A stretch of 64,000 nucleotides of DNA from Promethearchaeota archaeon. GTDB lineage: Archaea; Asgardarchaeota; Lokiarchaeia; Sigyniarchaeales; SOKP01. Under the pieces are notes generated by a model, which saw only the letters and a list, made by a program, of their open reading frames with translations, had not been told where the DNA came from and made no database searches. The stretch is taken from assembly GCA_019894855.1 (NCBI GenBank), contig JAGXNS010000004.1, positions 1 to 64,000 of the forward strand. The letters are read 5' to 3'. This document shows, piece by piece, positions 34,884 to 44,365 of this stretch; the stretch's first letter is position 1; every line of letters starts with the position of its first letter. Both the position numbers and the translations under genes were made by a program.

Positions 34884-35972
34884 TTAAAAAGATTTTATTT
34901 TCGAAGTCGTAATATAAGAAGAATCTCCAATTGTTATATTTTTCTTTATGAGGTCCTCCAATATCGAATAATCTCCGATGATGCTATTAGACGAAATGAT
35001 TTTTCTTAGGAATACTCCATCTCCGATTACAGATTCGGAGAGGATACATTTTTCGAGATGTAAATCGTCGCCTATAGAAACATTAGGACCTATTACGGAA
35101 TTTTTAATGCTCACATTTTTTCCAATAAAAACCGGAGGGACGATTTTAGAATCTAAAATGTTTCCCGTTTGGAATTTTGATTCATATAATGGGTCGTTTA
35201 TTTTGGTTTCAGATAACAAATATCGATTTCCTTCAAGTAATGTTTCTGGTCTTCCGAAATCCAATATTTCACTCTGCATTATATTCCCTTTAAACACCAT
35301 CCCTTCGCTAATAAGCTGTTCTATTATGGGGGTAAAAAGATGTTCTCTCCCATTTTCGAGTTCAACCTTGCTTTGTTCATCTAATAGCTCAAACAATCGA
35401 TTCACTATTCTTTTTCCAAAAAGATAAGCTCCAGAAACAGCATAATCAGAGATAAACTCTTCTGGCTTTTCCACTATTTTTTTTATTTTAGCATCATCAT
35501 CTATTACCGTAACACCATAAAACTTAGGATTATCAACTTTTTTAATATTTATTACTCCATCGCATTCCCCCTGGTGATAAGTTAATAAAATTGAAGAATA
35601 GTCATCCATTGGAAGCCTATCGCTTAGAAAAATGAAACAATCGTCATTATTAACAAAATTCCTAGCTAGTAAAATGGCATCTCCGAGGCCACTAAAAAAT
35701 GGAGTATCTGCTAAATAGCCAAGCGGTTTCTGTTCGATAAATTCAATATTAAAGTAATCAGAAAAATGCTCAGTAATATATTTAGTTATTTGTCGTTTTT
35801 TATAGCCCACAATGAAGGCAATTTCCGTATTTTTTGGGAATGTTCTTTTTAGCTTAATTAGTATGTGGTCAATGAGCCTATTTCCTGCAATTTTGAGGAA
35901 AGCCTTAGGTTTTGAATAAGTAAATGGTTGAAGTCTTTTTCCTACGCCTGCGATTGGACAAACTAATTTCAA
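34884..35972 (-). CDS. sugar nucleotidyltransferase with left-handed beta-helix
   Basis: A 362-aa protein. The N-terminal catalytic domain starts 'MKLVCPIAGVGKRLQPFTYS' (GxGxRL loop variant) and includes 'IFLSDRLPMDD' with the metal Asp. From about residue 270, hexapeptide repeats ('IGKNVSIKNSVIGPNVSIGD') form a beta-helix. This is the layout of glucose-1-phosphate thymidylyltransferase or GlmU-like enzymes. The substrate is not clear. Confidence 0.85.
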   Translation of the reverse strand: MKLVCPIAGVGKRLQPFTYSKPKAFLKIAGNRLIDHILIKLKRTFPKNTEIAFIVGYKKRQITKYITEHFSDYFNIEFIEQKPLGYLADTPFFSGLGDAILLARNFVNNDDCFIFLSDRLPMDDYSSILLTYHQGECDGVINIKKVDNPKFYGVTVIDDDAKIKKIVEKPEEFISDYAVSGAYLFGKRIVNRLFELLDEQSKVELENGREHLFTPIIEQLISEGMVFKGNIMQSEILDFGRPETLLEGNRYLLSETKINDPLYESKFQTGNILDSKIVPPVFIGKNVSIKNSVIGPNVSIGDDLHLEKCILSESVIGDGVFLRKIISSNSIIGDYSILEDLIKKNITIGDSSYITTSKIKSF

Positions 35973-35979
35973 ATAAAAA

Positions 35980-36510
35980 TCAACTCTCTAATATGTCTCT
36001 TAAGATTGCATAATATTCCGCATCTTTTAATTTTTCTTTAACAATATTATTTAATTTTCGCAAATAATAATTGTCTGAGTTAGTTTTCTTTATTCCTTTC
36101 AACTTTTTATTCAAAGCAATTCGCGTCTTTTCATCTAAAAATTTGACAGGAATGGATTTATAGCGATTAATCAAAGTTTCTTCTCCATTATTAAACCTTG
36201 TTTTGGTTTGGAAATTTATGCTTATATCAACCATGGAGTATAGATTCTCTACCCAAGTTTGAATTCTTTCAATGTCTCCTTTTATATATGCTCGATTATC
36301 CAACCAATCTTTAAACTCTAAAACTTTGGTTAAAAAGCTCTTTCTACTCTCGTCAAAAATACTAGTAATTTCGTCTTTTTTTACTAATTCGCGGATTTTT
36401 TGTTTACTTAGATCATTTTTTTCTTCATTTGATAAGCTGCTATAAATTTCATTTCTTTTTTTTTTCTTTTCTTTGGTTTCTTCGTCATCCAGCCACTTAT
36501 CCATTGACAT
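35980..36510 (-). CDS. charged helical protein, unknown
   Basis: A 176-aa protein, very rich in Lys, Glu and Asp and mostly helical. There is no membrane helix and no recognised motif. It is directly upstream of, and on the same strand as, the beta-helix nucleotidyltransferase, with 7 bases between. Confidence 0.55.
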   Translation of the reverse strand: MSMDKWLDDEETKEKKKKRNEIYSSLSNEEKNDLSKQKIRELVKKDEITSIFDESRKSFLTKVLEFKDWLDNRAYIKGDIERIQTWVENLYSMVDISINFQTKTRFNNGEETLINRYKSIPVKFLDEKTRIALNKKLKGIKKTNSDNYYLRKLNNIVKEKLKDAEYYAILRDILES

Positions 36511-36640
36511 AATCTTAATAAAAATAATAATTTAGTTCAATCTTTTATATATCTATTAAATTATTAATATAAGGTGAAATTCTCATTAAAAATCTTAGAG
36601 AGATAGCTTAATATTCCTTCAAGTGATTTATATATCTAGA

Positions 36641-37420
36641 ATGAAAGTAAGGGGAATCATATTTGACTTTGGTTTTACACTATTTCATTTTAAAAACGTC
36701 TCAATGAAAAAATACTTTGATTGTTTTAGGAGGGGACTGTCAAAATCTATTAAAATCCTCAAGCAAGAGAAAGTATTAGAAGACAAAGGTCAAATGATGG
36801 AAGATTTCATCACAATTTTCAACAAAAAGAGAGCTACCTATTTTAAACAAGCAATGAAAACAAAAAATGAATTCCCCACCACTTTATTGTTTAAGACGAC
36901 ATTAGACCAGTTAAAAGAAAAAGGCTATGAAATTCAAGAAGAGAAAATAAAAAATAATTTTTTAGAAAAACTTGCGGAGTTGTATCATTCCTGTGAAGAA
37001 GAAGAATGGAAACCCGATGAAAAAACGAAATTTACATTAGAAACTTTATCTAAAATATCAAACTTAAAAATTGGGCTTATATCCAATCATCCAAATCATA
37101 AAACTATTAAAAATTTACTTAGAGATAATGAAATGAATGATTATTTTGATGTTATTGTGACTTCTGCTAAGTTTGGCAAAAGAAAGCCTAATTCTGACAT
37201 TTTTTTTCATACTCTAAAGAGAATGGGATTAACAAAAAACGACGCAGAATATTGTATAATGGTAGGTGATGAAGCTGCTGATATAGTCGGTGCTAATAGA
37301 GTAGGTATGCAAATTATCTTAAAAGAGAGAGATTATGAGTTCCCTTATGAAAAAGAAATTAATCTTCCTAATTTAACAAGAATTAAATCAATTGAAGAAG
37401 TTTTACAATACATAGATTAG
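36641..37420 (+). CDS. HAD-superfamily phosphatase
   Basis: A 259-aa HAD hydrolase, starting at the Met of 'MKVRGIIFDFGFTLF'. The motifs are 'FDFGFTLF' (I), 'GLISNHPNH' (II), 'KRKPNSDIF' (III) and 'IMVGDEAADIVGA' (IV). A helical cap separates I and II. A GTG start six codons earlier exists but is less likely. The substrate is unknown. Confidence 0.85.
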   Translation: MKVRGIIFDFGFTLFHFKNVSMKKYFDCFRRGLSKSIKILKQEKVLEDKGQMMEDFITIFNKKRATYFKQAMKTKNEFPTTLLFKTTLDQLKEKGYEIQEEKIKNNFLEKLAELYHSCEEEEWKPDEKTKFTLETLSKISNLKIGLISNHPNHKTIKNLLRDNEMNDYFDVIVTSAKFGKRKPNSDIFFHTLKRMGLTKNDAEYCIMVGDEAADIVGANRVGMQIILKERDYEFPYEKEINLPNLTRIKSIEEVLQYID

Positions 37421-37428
37421 AGATATAG

Positions 37429-37531
37429 TAGCCCAGAGGGGAATTATTCCTTCTATAAGAAGTTTTAAGAAGATTGAACCCCTGATCACTTGCTTCGCAG
37501 GCAAGCGTCTTATCCACTCGACTACTGGGCT
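37429..37531 (-). tRNA. tRNA-Arg(GCG), with 30-nt insert in the T-loop
   Basis: Read on the minus strand, the acceptor AGCCCAG pairs with CTGGGCT, the D-arm is GTCGAGTGGATAAGAC, and the anticodon stem CTTGC/GCAAG encloses CTGCGAA, so the anticodon is GCG (Arg). The T-stem AGGGG/CCCCT closes a loop that reads TTCAA, then 30 extra bases (37444-37473), then TT. Without the insert the tRNA is 73 nt (no CCA encoded). The insert is best explained as a non-canonical intron. Confidence 0.85.
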
Positions 37532-37550
37532 AAAATTTTGTTAATAATTG

Positions 37551-37560
37551 TTTAAATACT
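37551..37560 (-). promoter_or_regulatory. TATA-like box for tRNA-Arg
   Basis: The minus strand reads AGTATTTAAA, centred about 24 bases upstream of the mature tRNA 5' end, the usual archaeal spacing. Confidence 0.4.
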
Positions 37561-37681
37561 TTAAAGCTAAAATACTTTATTTCTCTATTAAGTATAAGAG
37601 AGATGAATTAGAATTATCCAAGATTATGTTTCTAATAATTCATCGATTTTTGTAATAGAAGAAATAATCTGATTATCTTAG

Positions 37682-37978
37682 TTACTTAGGATAATCAGGC
37701 TTACTAGATACTAATGTAGTGGTTTCCTCGATCCAGTTAGATAAATCATCGTCAACGCGAATATAAGCTACAATTTTATCCAGTTCTTGAAGTTTAGTAA
37801 ATTTGCATTCTGCTACTAAGTCCCATCCTCCGTAAACAGGAGTTGTGTAAGTCACTGCCCAATCTTCCTCCGGATTATTCGATCTTAAATTTGTTAATCT
37901 TTTTACAACTTCCCATTCAGTTCCAATTACCTTTAACCTAATGAGTATGTAACCACGATAATAGATGTTAAACACCAA
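37682..37978 (-). CDS. stand-alone Lrp/AsnC ligand-binding (RAM) domain
   Basis: A 98-aa protein corresponding to the Lrp/AsnC effector domain: 'TTPVYGGWDLVAECKFTKLQ' carries the 'GxxDL' turn, and 'LSNWIEETTTLVSSKPDYPK' is the end helix-strand. There is no HTH, so it should act by assembling with full-length Lrp proteins or as an amino-acid sensor. Small stand-alone RAM proteins are known in archaea. Confidence 0.7.
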   Translation of the reverse strand: MVFNIYYRGYILIRLKVIGTEWEVVKRLTNLRSNNPEEDWAVTYTTPVYGGWDLVAECKFTKLQELDKIVAYIRVDDDLSNWIEETTTLVSSKPDYPK

Positions 37979-38139
37979 ATTTTTCTTTTTAATTAATTAC
38001 AAACGCTACAATGTATTAATGCTAATATTCACCTTAATAATGATATATTTTTTCTGATAAGGTTTATTATTAATACTCAGATAGCTATAAAATAAAATTT
38101 TATACATTCATATTGATGATCTTTAGAGAGGTTTGAATA

Positions 38140-39918
38140 GTGGAAAATTCAGAGATAACGCGATTATTATGGACTTTTACCCTTGAAAATTCAGTGAAAT
38201 TTGGAGGTAAACCCAATGTAAAAGCTGTATTAGGAAAACTTTTAGGGCAAAACCAAGAGCTAAGAAATCAAATAAAAATTATTAAACCGATTCTAGATGA
38301 AATCGCCTTAGAAGTCTCCAAATTAACTCTTCAAGAACAAGAAGCAAGGTTACTAAAGTTAAAACCCGAAGCTTTAGAGAAAAAGGTGTCAAAGAAAGAA
38401 AAGAAAGCATTACCAGAATTACCTAATACTCAGAATTACGATAAAATTGTGATGCGTTTAGCACCATATCCAAGCGGGGCTTTACATATTGGAAACGCAA
38501 GAATGGTAGTCTTGAACAGCGAATATACCAAAAAATACAACGGGGACTTAATACTTTTCTTTGATGATACGATTGGAAGTCCAAAATCATTGAGAAATAC
38601 CTCTAAAGCTAAATATGTGCTCCCTGAAGCTTATAAGTTAATAGAGGATGGACTAAAGTGGTTAGATATTACTTACTCAAAAGTTTATTACAAAAGTAAA
38701 CGACTTGAAATTTATTATGAGTACTGCGAAAAACTTATTCAAGATAATATTGCATATGTTTGTTTTTGTACCGCAGCAGAATTTAAAAATAAATACAAAG
38801 ATCGTAAATTAGATTGTCCACATAGAAATCACACATTATCCTTTAACTTAAAAGAATGGAAAAATATGTTAAATGGGAAATATCATGAAACTGAAGTTGT
38901 TGTAAGGTTGAAAACTGGGATGAAGTATAAAGATCCTGCAATACGAGATCAAATTATTATGAGAATATCCGAAGCTGAACACCCCCGAGTAGGCACTAAA
39001 TATTTGGTTTGGCCGATGTTGGAGTTTTCTTGGGCGATTGATGATTATCTTATTGGTGTTTCTCACATACTTAGAGGGTCCGATTTAGTTAAAGAGGATG
39101 TAATAGAAGATTTTATATGGGACCATTTCGGATGGAAAAAGGCAGAGTTTATCCATTATGGGCGTTTAAATTTTTCGGGATTGAGTAAAAATGAAGAAAA
39201 TCTATTAAGTAAAACAAAAGCTCGAAATAATATAGCTAATGGCACCTATAGTGGCTGGGACGACCCTCGTACATGGAGTCTTCAATCGCTAAAAATGAGA
39301 GGTATTGAACCAAAAGCTTTAAAAGACTCCCTATTAGACTTAGGATTATCTATTAATGCTATTAATTTTTCGGTTAACTGGTTATATTCAAAGAATAAAA
39401 ATATTATTGATGAGCTTTCAAATAGATATTTCTTCGTAGAAGAACCAGTGATAATTGAAATTAGCGATGTTCCATTTTCAGACTTCATAGCTGAGCCTTT
39501 GTTACAACCTACCAACCCACAAAAAGGAAGGAGAAAAATTAAAGTTGATGCTATAAACAATAAATTGTTGATTTTAATATCTCGAGCAGATATGGTTAAA
39601 CTCAATGTCGATCAAATAATACGCCTAAAAGATCTTATAAACATTCAAATAACATCTATAAGGGTAAACGATGGTAAAACTCAAGCTCGTTTCCACAGCT
39701 CCGATTTAAATCGGGATTATAGTATAATACATTGGGTACCCAAAAAAGAAAATGTAAACGTTTCAATCATAAAACCCGATGGAACAGTGTCTAAGGGAAA
39801 CGGAGAAAAAAGTCTTCAAAACATACCGTTGAATAAACCCATCCAGTTCGAAAGATATGGATTTGTAAATCCCATTAAGTGGGAAAATCAGACACTGATT
39901 TGCTACTTTACACATTGA
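38140..39918 (+). CDS. gltX: glutamyl-tRNA synthetase, archaeal type
   Basis: A 592-aa class I synthetase with a GTG start. 'YPSGALHIGNAR' is the HIGH site, and 'ENLLSKTKARNNI' holds the KMSKS-type loop, followed by 'YSGWDDPRTWSL'. A zinc-knuckle-like 'CFCTAAEF...CPHRN' lies near residue 210. The usual 'RFDDT.P' after the first fold reads 'FFDDTIGSPK' here: the Glu-contacting Arg is replaced by Phe. The C-terminal beta-barrel starts near residue 430. Confidence 0.9.
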   Translation: MENSEITRLLWTFTLENSVKFGGKPNVKAVLGKLLGQNQELRNQIKIIKPILDEIALEVSKLTLQEQEARLLKLKPEALEKKVSKKEKKALPELPNTQNYDKIVMRLAPYPSGALHIGNARMVVLNSEYTKKYNGDLILFFDDTIGSPKSLRNTSKAKYVLPEAYKLIEDGLKWLDITYSKVYYKSKRLEIYYEYCEKLIQDNIAYVCFCTAAEFKNKYKDRKLDCPHRNHTLSFNLKEWKNMLNGKYHETEVVVRLKTGMKYKDPAIRDQIIMRISEAEHPRVGTKYLVWPMLEFSWAIDDYLIGVSHILRGSDLVKEDVIEDFIWDHFGWKKAEFIHYGRLNFSGLSKNEENLLSKTKARNNIANGTYSGWDDPRTWSLQSLKMRGIEPKALKDSLLDLGLSINAINFSVNWLYSKNKNIIDELSNRYFFVEEPVIIEISDVPFSDFIAEPLLQPTNPQKGRRKIKVDAINNKLLILISRADMVKLNVDQIIRLKDLINIQITSIRVNDGKTQARFHSSDLNRDYSIIHWVPKKENVNVSIIKPDGTVSKGNGEKSLQNIPLNKPIQFERYGFVNPIKWENQTLICYFTH

Positions 39919-40012
39919 ATTGACAATATTTTTTTTTACGCATTATCCTTTTAAACCAGAAATAATAATAAACTATAACAAGTATATCTTGAAACCTTAA
40001 TTTGTTGTAAGA

Positions 40013-41116
40013 ATGAATGAGAAGGATAAAATAGACAATTCGAACGAAATTAAGCTAAGATGGTCGTATTGTCCTATATGTGGAACTAAAATCCCGGAAG
40101 TGAAGAATATTAAATTTTGCACCAAATGTGGTGTGGATTTAATCTACATCAATACCCATATGAGGATGCCTCCTCGTAACAATACAATATCTTTAGGTCC
40201 TCGGACTTCGACTACCTACCAACCTTACAGTTTCAGATCTCCTCGACCTCCAAGAAAGAGACTCTCACAAGAGAATCTCTTAAATCTAAAAGAAGAGAAG
40301 TTATGGGGTAGTTTCGCTTCTATTGGCATGACTGCGGCTGCTTTTCTCTTAATGAACTCTATAGCAATTTTAGCAGTTATCGTATTTGTATTTTTTTCAT
40401 TTAACTTAGATACTATATATGACATCTTAGCCAATCCGTATCTAATTATTTTTAGTTCTTTTATCGAGTTAATTTTGTTTATTGTTCCAATGTTATATAT
40501 TGGCAAGTACCTAAAAAAACCAAATTTAAATAATCGATTGATACTCTTAGGATTTACTGTTAAAGGTTTTAACAATAAAAGAATATTGAAAGAAATTCTT
40601 ATAGGTTTCGGTTTTGCGATTCTTGGAGTATTTTTAGTCTTTTGCGTGTCTTTTCTAATAGAGGTTATTTTAACAGTTATTTTTGGGTACGAAATAGTAC
40701 ATGATATTCTTGGGACTTCTGGTGAAGTGGATGTTCTCATTACATCTTCTGATGTACTCACTATCTTTTGGTTAGTCATTATAATGATATTAATAATAGG
40801 AACATCAGAGGAGGTGCTTTTCAGAGGATTTTTACAAAAGGGACTAGTACGCAGTCTAGGTAAAAATTGGGGTATATTAATTACAGCATTAATATTTTCT
40901 TCAATTCACTTAATAGGAATATTCTTATTTCCAGAATCTTTGACTACCTTCTTAGTCTCATTGCTCCTCAACTTCTTTCCATTTTTCGCGATTTCCATTT
41001 TGCTTGGATTGCTATATAACTGGAGGAAAGAAAATTTAATTGCAGTTATGATAACTCACGGCGTTTATAATGCGTTAACCATCATCATTTCATTTTTAGT
41101 ATTCAGTTCTTTTTAA
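40013..41116 (+). CDS. CPBP-family intramembrane protease with zinc ribbon
   Basis: A 367-aa protein. A zinc ribbon near the N-terminus ('CPICGTKIPE' then 'CTKCG') precedes a linker, then about eight membrane helices containing the CPBP/CAAX-protease motifs: 'GTSEEVLFRGFLQKGL' (EExxxR), 'FSSIHL' and 'THGVYNAL' (HxxxN type). The family cleaves within or near the membrane. The substrate is unknown. Confidence 0.8.
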   Translation: MNEKDKIDNSNEIKLRWSYCPICGTKIPEVKNIKFCTKCGVDLIYINTHMRMPPRNNTISLGPRTSTTYQPYSFRSPRPPRKRLSQENLLNLKEEKLWGSFASIGMTAAAFLLMNSIAILAVIVFVFFSFNLDTIYDILANPYLIIFSSFIELILFIVPMLYIGKYLKKPNLNNRLILLGFTVKGFNNKRILKEILIGFGFAILGVFLVFCVSFLIEVILTVIFGYEIVHDILGTSGEVDVLITSSDVLTIFWLVIIMILIIGTSEEVLFRGFLQKGLVRSLGKNWGILITALIFSSIHLIGIFLFPESLTTFLVSLLLNFFPFFAISILLGLLYNWRKENLIAVMITHGVYNALTIIISFLVFSSF

Positions 41117-41134
41117 CAAAAAACAAGAAATTCG

Positions 41135-42031
41135 ATGAGTATATTAGAAAAATTCTATCAAAGAACCAAAGGTATCGAAGCTAAAATAGGTATTGGACTA
41201 GGAGATTCAGAGGTTCATAATGATAAAATCTTAGAAGCTGCAATATCAGCTTTAAAACCAAAGTGTAATTCATTTTTTTTCTTTGGAAGAAGAAAATCAA
41301 TCGATCATATCGCTAATAATAAACTCTTTAGTAAAAATAAAAAAATTATTACTTTAGTTGAATCAGATGAACCCACATCTGAAATTCTCAATTATCTTAA
41401 AACTAATCAAATTTCAAGTGTTGTGAGAGGAAGTTTAGGTTCAACCAAATTCTTACTAGGACTTCAATCCATTCTAAAAATATTAGAAATAAATCGGTTA
41501 GCGCTGTTAGAAACTTTCACAGGGTATCAGTTTTTTTTCGGACCAGTAGGTATAGACGAATGTACTGATTATGATAGCAAAATAATATTCATTAATAAAG
41601 CAATCAAGGAAATAAAAGCATTAAATTTAGAACCAAAAGTGGGTATATTAAGCGGTGGAAGAATCGGTGATATAGGAAGAAATCCAAATGTAGATAGTAG
41701 TATCGAAGAAGCTCAAAAAGTTGTAGATTATTTTAGAGATAAATTTTCGTCCCTAATGATTGAACATTCAGAGATTTTAATTGAAAATGCGATCGCTAAA
41801 AAAACTAATTTAATCATTGCTCCTGATGGGATTACAGGAAACTTAATATATCGAACTTTGGTTCACTTGGGAGGAGGTAAAGCATATGGTGCGATTTACA
41901 TGGATATTGATTGCGCAATTGTCGATACTTCCAGGGTAGGAGATATCTCTGAAATCAGAGGAGCCCTTATTTTAGCTCAAAGTCTAAGTTCTCGTTATCA
42001 ATCTAATTCCACTAAGAAATTGGCAATTTAA
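41135..42031 (+). CDS. mtxX: MtxX / methanogenesis marker 4 family protein
   Basis: A 298-aa protein of the MtxX family, related to phosphotransacetylase. Family blocks are 'ETFTGYQFFFGPVGIDE', 'EPKVGILSGGRIGDIGR', 'IIAPDGITGNLIYRTL' and 'LGGGKAYGAIY'. It is known as a methanogenesis marker, but the biochemical role is unsettled. No methanogenesis-specific genes are in the window. It lies 18 bases after the protease gene and may be co-transcribed. Confidence 0.8.
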   Translation: MSILEKFYQRTKGIEAKIGIGLGDSEVHNDKILEAAISALKPKCNSFFFFGRRKSIDHIANNKLFSKNKKIITLVESDEPTSEILNYLKTNQISSVVRGSLGSTKFLLGLQSILKILEINRLALLETFTGYQFFFGPVGIDECTDYDSKIIFINKAIKEIKALNLEPKVGILSGGRIGDIGRNPNVDSSIEEAQKVVDYFRDKFSSLMIEHSEILIENAIAKKTNLIIAPDGITGNLIYRTLVHLGGGKAYGAIYMDIDCAIVDTSRVGDISEIRGALILAQSLSSRYQSNSTKKLAI

Positions 42032-42110
42032 ATCTTGATTTATCTATACGATTAGTGTGTGAAATAGTGCATTAAGTAATTATTTTTCCTAGTAAATAAA
42101 AAAAAAAAAA

Positions 42111-42410
42111 TTAGGTTATTGCTCCAAGTAGAGTAGCTACAATAATTATAATACCGCCAATCAATACTCCAAAGACGATGACACCTACTCCAAGAATCCC
42201 CAAAAATACGGGAGTGTAATGGATTGGTCTAATACCTAGTAATATCACAAGAATAGCTAAGAGAAGAGCAACTGCACCTCCAATTGCTCCCCATCCCCAT
42301 ACTGCCAATGAAACACCTGCTATTTTTAAAACTGCTTCTATTAAAACTATAATTCCACTCGCGATTGCCGCTATTCGCATCATTACATCGGTTTCTTGAA
42401 TTTCACTCAT
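42111..42410 (-). CDS. small membrane protein, three helices
   Basis: A 99-aa hydrophobic protein of three Gly/Val/Ile-rich helices ('IASGIIVLIEAVLKIAGVSL', 'GAVALLLAILVILLGIRPI', 'LGVGVIVFGVLIGGIIIIVA') with a 10-residue charged N-terminus. No family is recognised. Confidence 0.6.
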   Translation of the reverse strand: MSEIQETDVMMRIAAIASGIIVLIEAVLKIAGVSLAVWGWGAIGGAVALLLAILVILLGIRPIHYTPVFLGILGVGVIVFGVLIGGIIIIVATLLGAIT

Positions 42411-42585
42411 GTTAAGACACCATAATTTAAATGCTAATTAAATAAAAAATAGACTACTTCTCCTTAAATATTTATAGCCTATTCCTCTTAAACATTTAAT
42501 ATTTTTAAGATATATTGAATTTAAATGTAGTAAAAAAAAAACAGTGGAGGTCTTAATATCTGTTCAATTTCGCTTAAAACTAAAA

Positions 42586-42659
42586 TGGGAGGAGGGGGAT
42601 TCGAACCCCCGGCCACTCGGCCCCCAGCCGAGTATCATACCAAGCTAGACCACCCTCCC
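42586..42659 (-). tRNA. tRNA-Pro(GGG)
   Basis: On the minus strand the acceptor GGGAGGG pairs with TCCTCCC with one G-U, the anticodon arm is CTCGG-CTGGGGG-CCGAG (anticodon GGG, Pro), and the T-arm is GGGGG-TTCGAAT-CCCCC. Discriminator A follows; CCA is not encoded. It is 74 nt with no intron. Confidence 0.95.
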
Positions 42660-42680
42660 TTCTAAAAAAGTATGTTCTTC

Positions 42681-42690
42681 TTATAATTTA
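42681..42690 (-). promoter_or_regulatory. TATA box for tRNA-Pro
   Basis: TAAATTATAA on the minus strand is centred about 26 bases upstream of the tRNA 5' end. Confidence 0.45.
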
Positions 42691-42838
42691 CACAGAAAAA
42701 TTAGTCCAACTTAGATTTGTATAAATTAAAATCATAAATTCTATTTATTTTTAATGATCTCCGAAGTTCATAAAGGCAACCTTATTATTAGAGTTATACT
42801 AAATCTAAAAATAGAAAAAAATAAATTTTTTAATCTCA

Positions 42839-44365
42839 TTAAGCTTTTTCTTCATCGCGAAGTGCTTGTTTCATTATTTTACCCGTAGGGGTCGTAAGTA
42901 AATTATCTCGAAATTCGACATATTTTGGGACTTTAAAATCTGCAAGATTTTCTTTACAAAACTTTAATATTTCTTCGGTAGTCACGGATTTTCCTTCTTT
43001 TAAGACGATGAAAGCTTTGGGAAGTTCTCCATAAATTTTGTCTCGTACCCCTATAACTGTCGCCAACGAGACTGCTGGGTGTGAATAAAGTACTTCTTCG
43101 ATTTCTCTCGGATAGATATTTTCTCCACCTCGAATAATCATATCTTTTTTACGATCTGTTATGTAGAAAAAACCATCTTCGTCTATATGGCCAATATCAC
43201 CGGTATACAACCAGCTGCCTTTAAGAGTTTGAGCGTTCGCTTCTGGATTTTTAAAGTACTCTTTCATTACATTATCGCCTTTAACAAGAATTTCACCTTT
43301 TGAGTTTGGAGGAAGATCATTACCATCACTGTCTACAATTTTCATCTCATTACCAGGTAGAGGTATACCTATACTTCCTATTTTTCGCCTATCTTCTATA
43401 TCTGTAGGAATTGGATTAACTGAAGATGCACAAGTACCTTCTGTTAGACCATAGCCCTCAACAATCCTACATTTAAATGTTTCTTCGAATTCTCTGAATA
43501 CTTCGACGGGTAAAGGTGCTGCTCCACAAATTACGAATTCTAAGGAAGAAAGATCCAAATTTTCGTGGGGCATTTTAATAAGGATTGATAGTATGGTCGG
43601 AACCGCGCTGAATGTGGAAGCTTTATATTTCGATACTGTTTCCCAGTGTGTTTGGGCAGAAAATCCCGGAGTTAAAATGCAACTAGCTCCAATAGTAAAA
43701 GGCGCCATTACAGTAACTATTTGTGCGTTAACATGGAATAATGGCAAAATTAACATAAATCTGTAGTGTTCTTCAGCTTTCAGGAAATCTTTTATCATTT
43801 CAGCATTTCTTCTTATGTTGTAGTGAGTTTGTAAAACGCCTTTAGGAAACCCTGTTGTCCCTGAAGTATAAAGAATAGCGGCAGGATCATTTTTTTCGTC
43901 AATTATTACTTCTGGAGGAGCATTCTTTGATGATTTTTCCATTAATTCCCAAAAGTTTAAAGTTCCCTCAACAGATTCTCCGATAACAATTATGTGTTCT
44001 ACTTTTGGGAGGTCATCTTTAATCTCATTAATTACTGCCATTAATTTCGGGATTGTAACTATAATCCTTGCCTCTGAATGATTCACTACAAATTTAACTT
44101 CTCGAGCCTTAAACAATGCATTTACAGGACCAGTAACTGCTCCAATTTTAGGAATTCCTAGGTAGAGATAAACAAACTCGGGCATGTTTGGTAGATAAAC
44201 ACTAACTTTATCTCCTTTCCTTATTCCAAGATTGTAAAGAAAATTTGCTACTTTATTAGTTAATTCATCTATTAGGGAGTAAGAAATGGTTATATCCTCC
44301 CAATACATAAATGTTTTGTCTCCATATTTTTTTGCTTGCTTATTGACTAATTCTCTTAAATTCAT
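42839..44365 (-). CDS. acyl-CoA synthetase (AMP-forming)
   Basis: A 508-aa adenylating enzyme. Key motifs are 'ILYTSGTTGFPKGVLQTH' (P-loop), 'VEGYGLTEGT', 'YTGDIGHIDEDGFFYITDRK' and the catalytic Lys in 'PTGKIMKQALRD'. Start chosen at 'MNLRELVNKQA', because GAGGAT stands 9 bases before that ATG; a Met ten codons earlier lacks a ribosome-binding site. It activates fatty or aromatic acids as CoA esters. Confidence 0.9.
   Translation of the reverse strand: MNLRELVNKQAKKYGDKTFMYWEDITISYSLIDELTNKVANFLYNLGIRKGDKVSVYLPNMPEFVYLYLGIPKIGAVTGPVNALFKAREVKFVVNHSEARIIVTIPKLMAVINEIKDDLPKVEHIIVIGESVEGTLNFWELMEKSSKNAPPEVIIDEKNDPAAILYTSGTTGFPKGVLQTHYNIRRNAEMIKDFLKAEEHYRFMLILPLFHVNAQIVTVMAPFTIGASCILTPGFSAQTHWETVSKYKASTFSAVPTILSILIKMPHENLDLSSLEFVICGAAPLPVEVFREFEETFKCRIVEGYGLTEGTCASSVNPIPTDIEDRRKIGSIGIPLPGNEMKIVDSDGNDLPPNSKGEILVKGDNVMKEYFKNPEANAQTLKGSWLYTGDIGHIDEDGFFYITDRKKDMIIRGGENIYPREIEEVLYSHPAVSLATVIGVRDKIYGELPKAFIVLKEGKSVTTEEILKFCKENLADFKVPKYVEFRDNLLTTPTGKIMKQALRDEEKA

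Noticed and set aside
34978-35427. 149-aa plus-strand reading frame
   Set aside because: It lies antisense inside the beta-helix nucleotidyltransferase, whose motifs are convincing.
37444-37473. Long variable arm in the tRNA-Arg
   Set aside because: The variable region is a normal five bases; the extra 30 bases lie after TTCAA in the T-loop.
40225-40779. 184-aa minus-strand reading frame
   Set aside because: It is antisense to the CPBP protease with its EExxxR motif; Lys/Ile/Asn-rich shadow composition.
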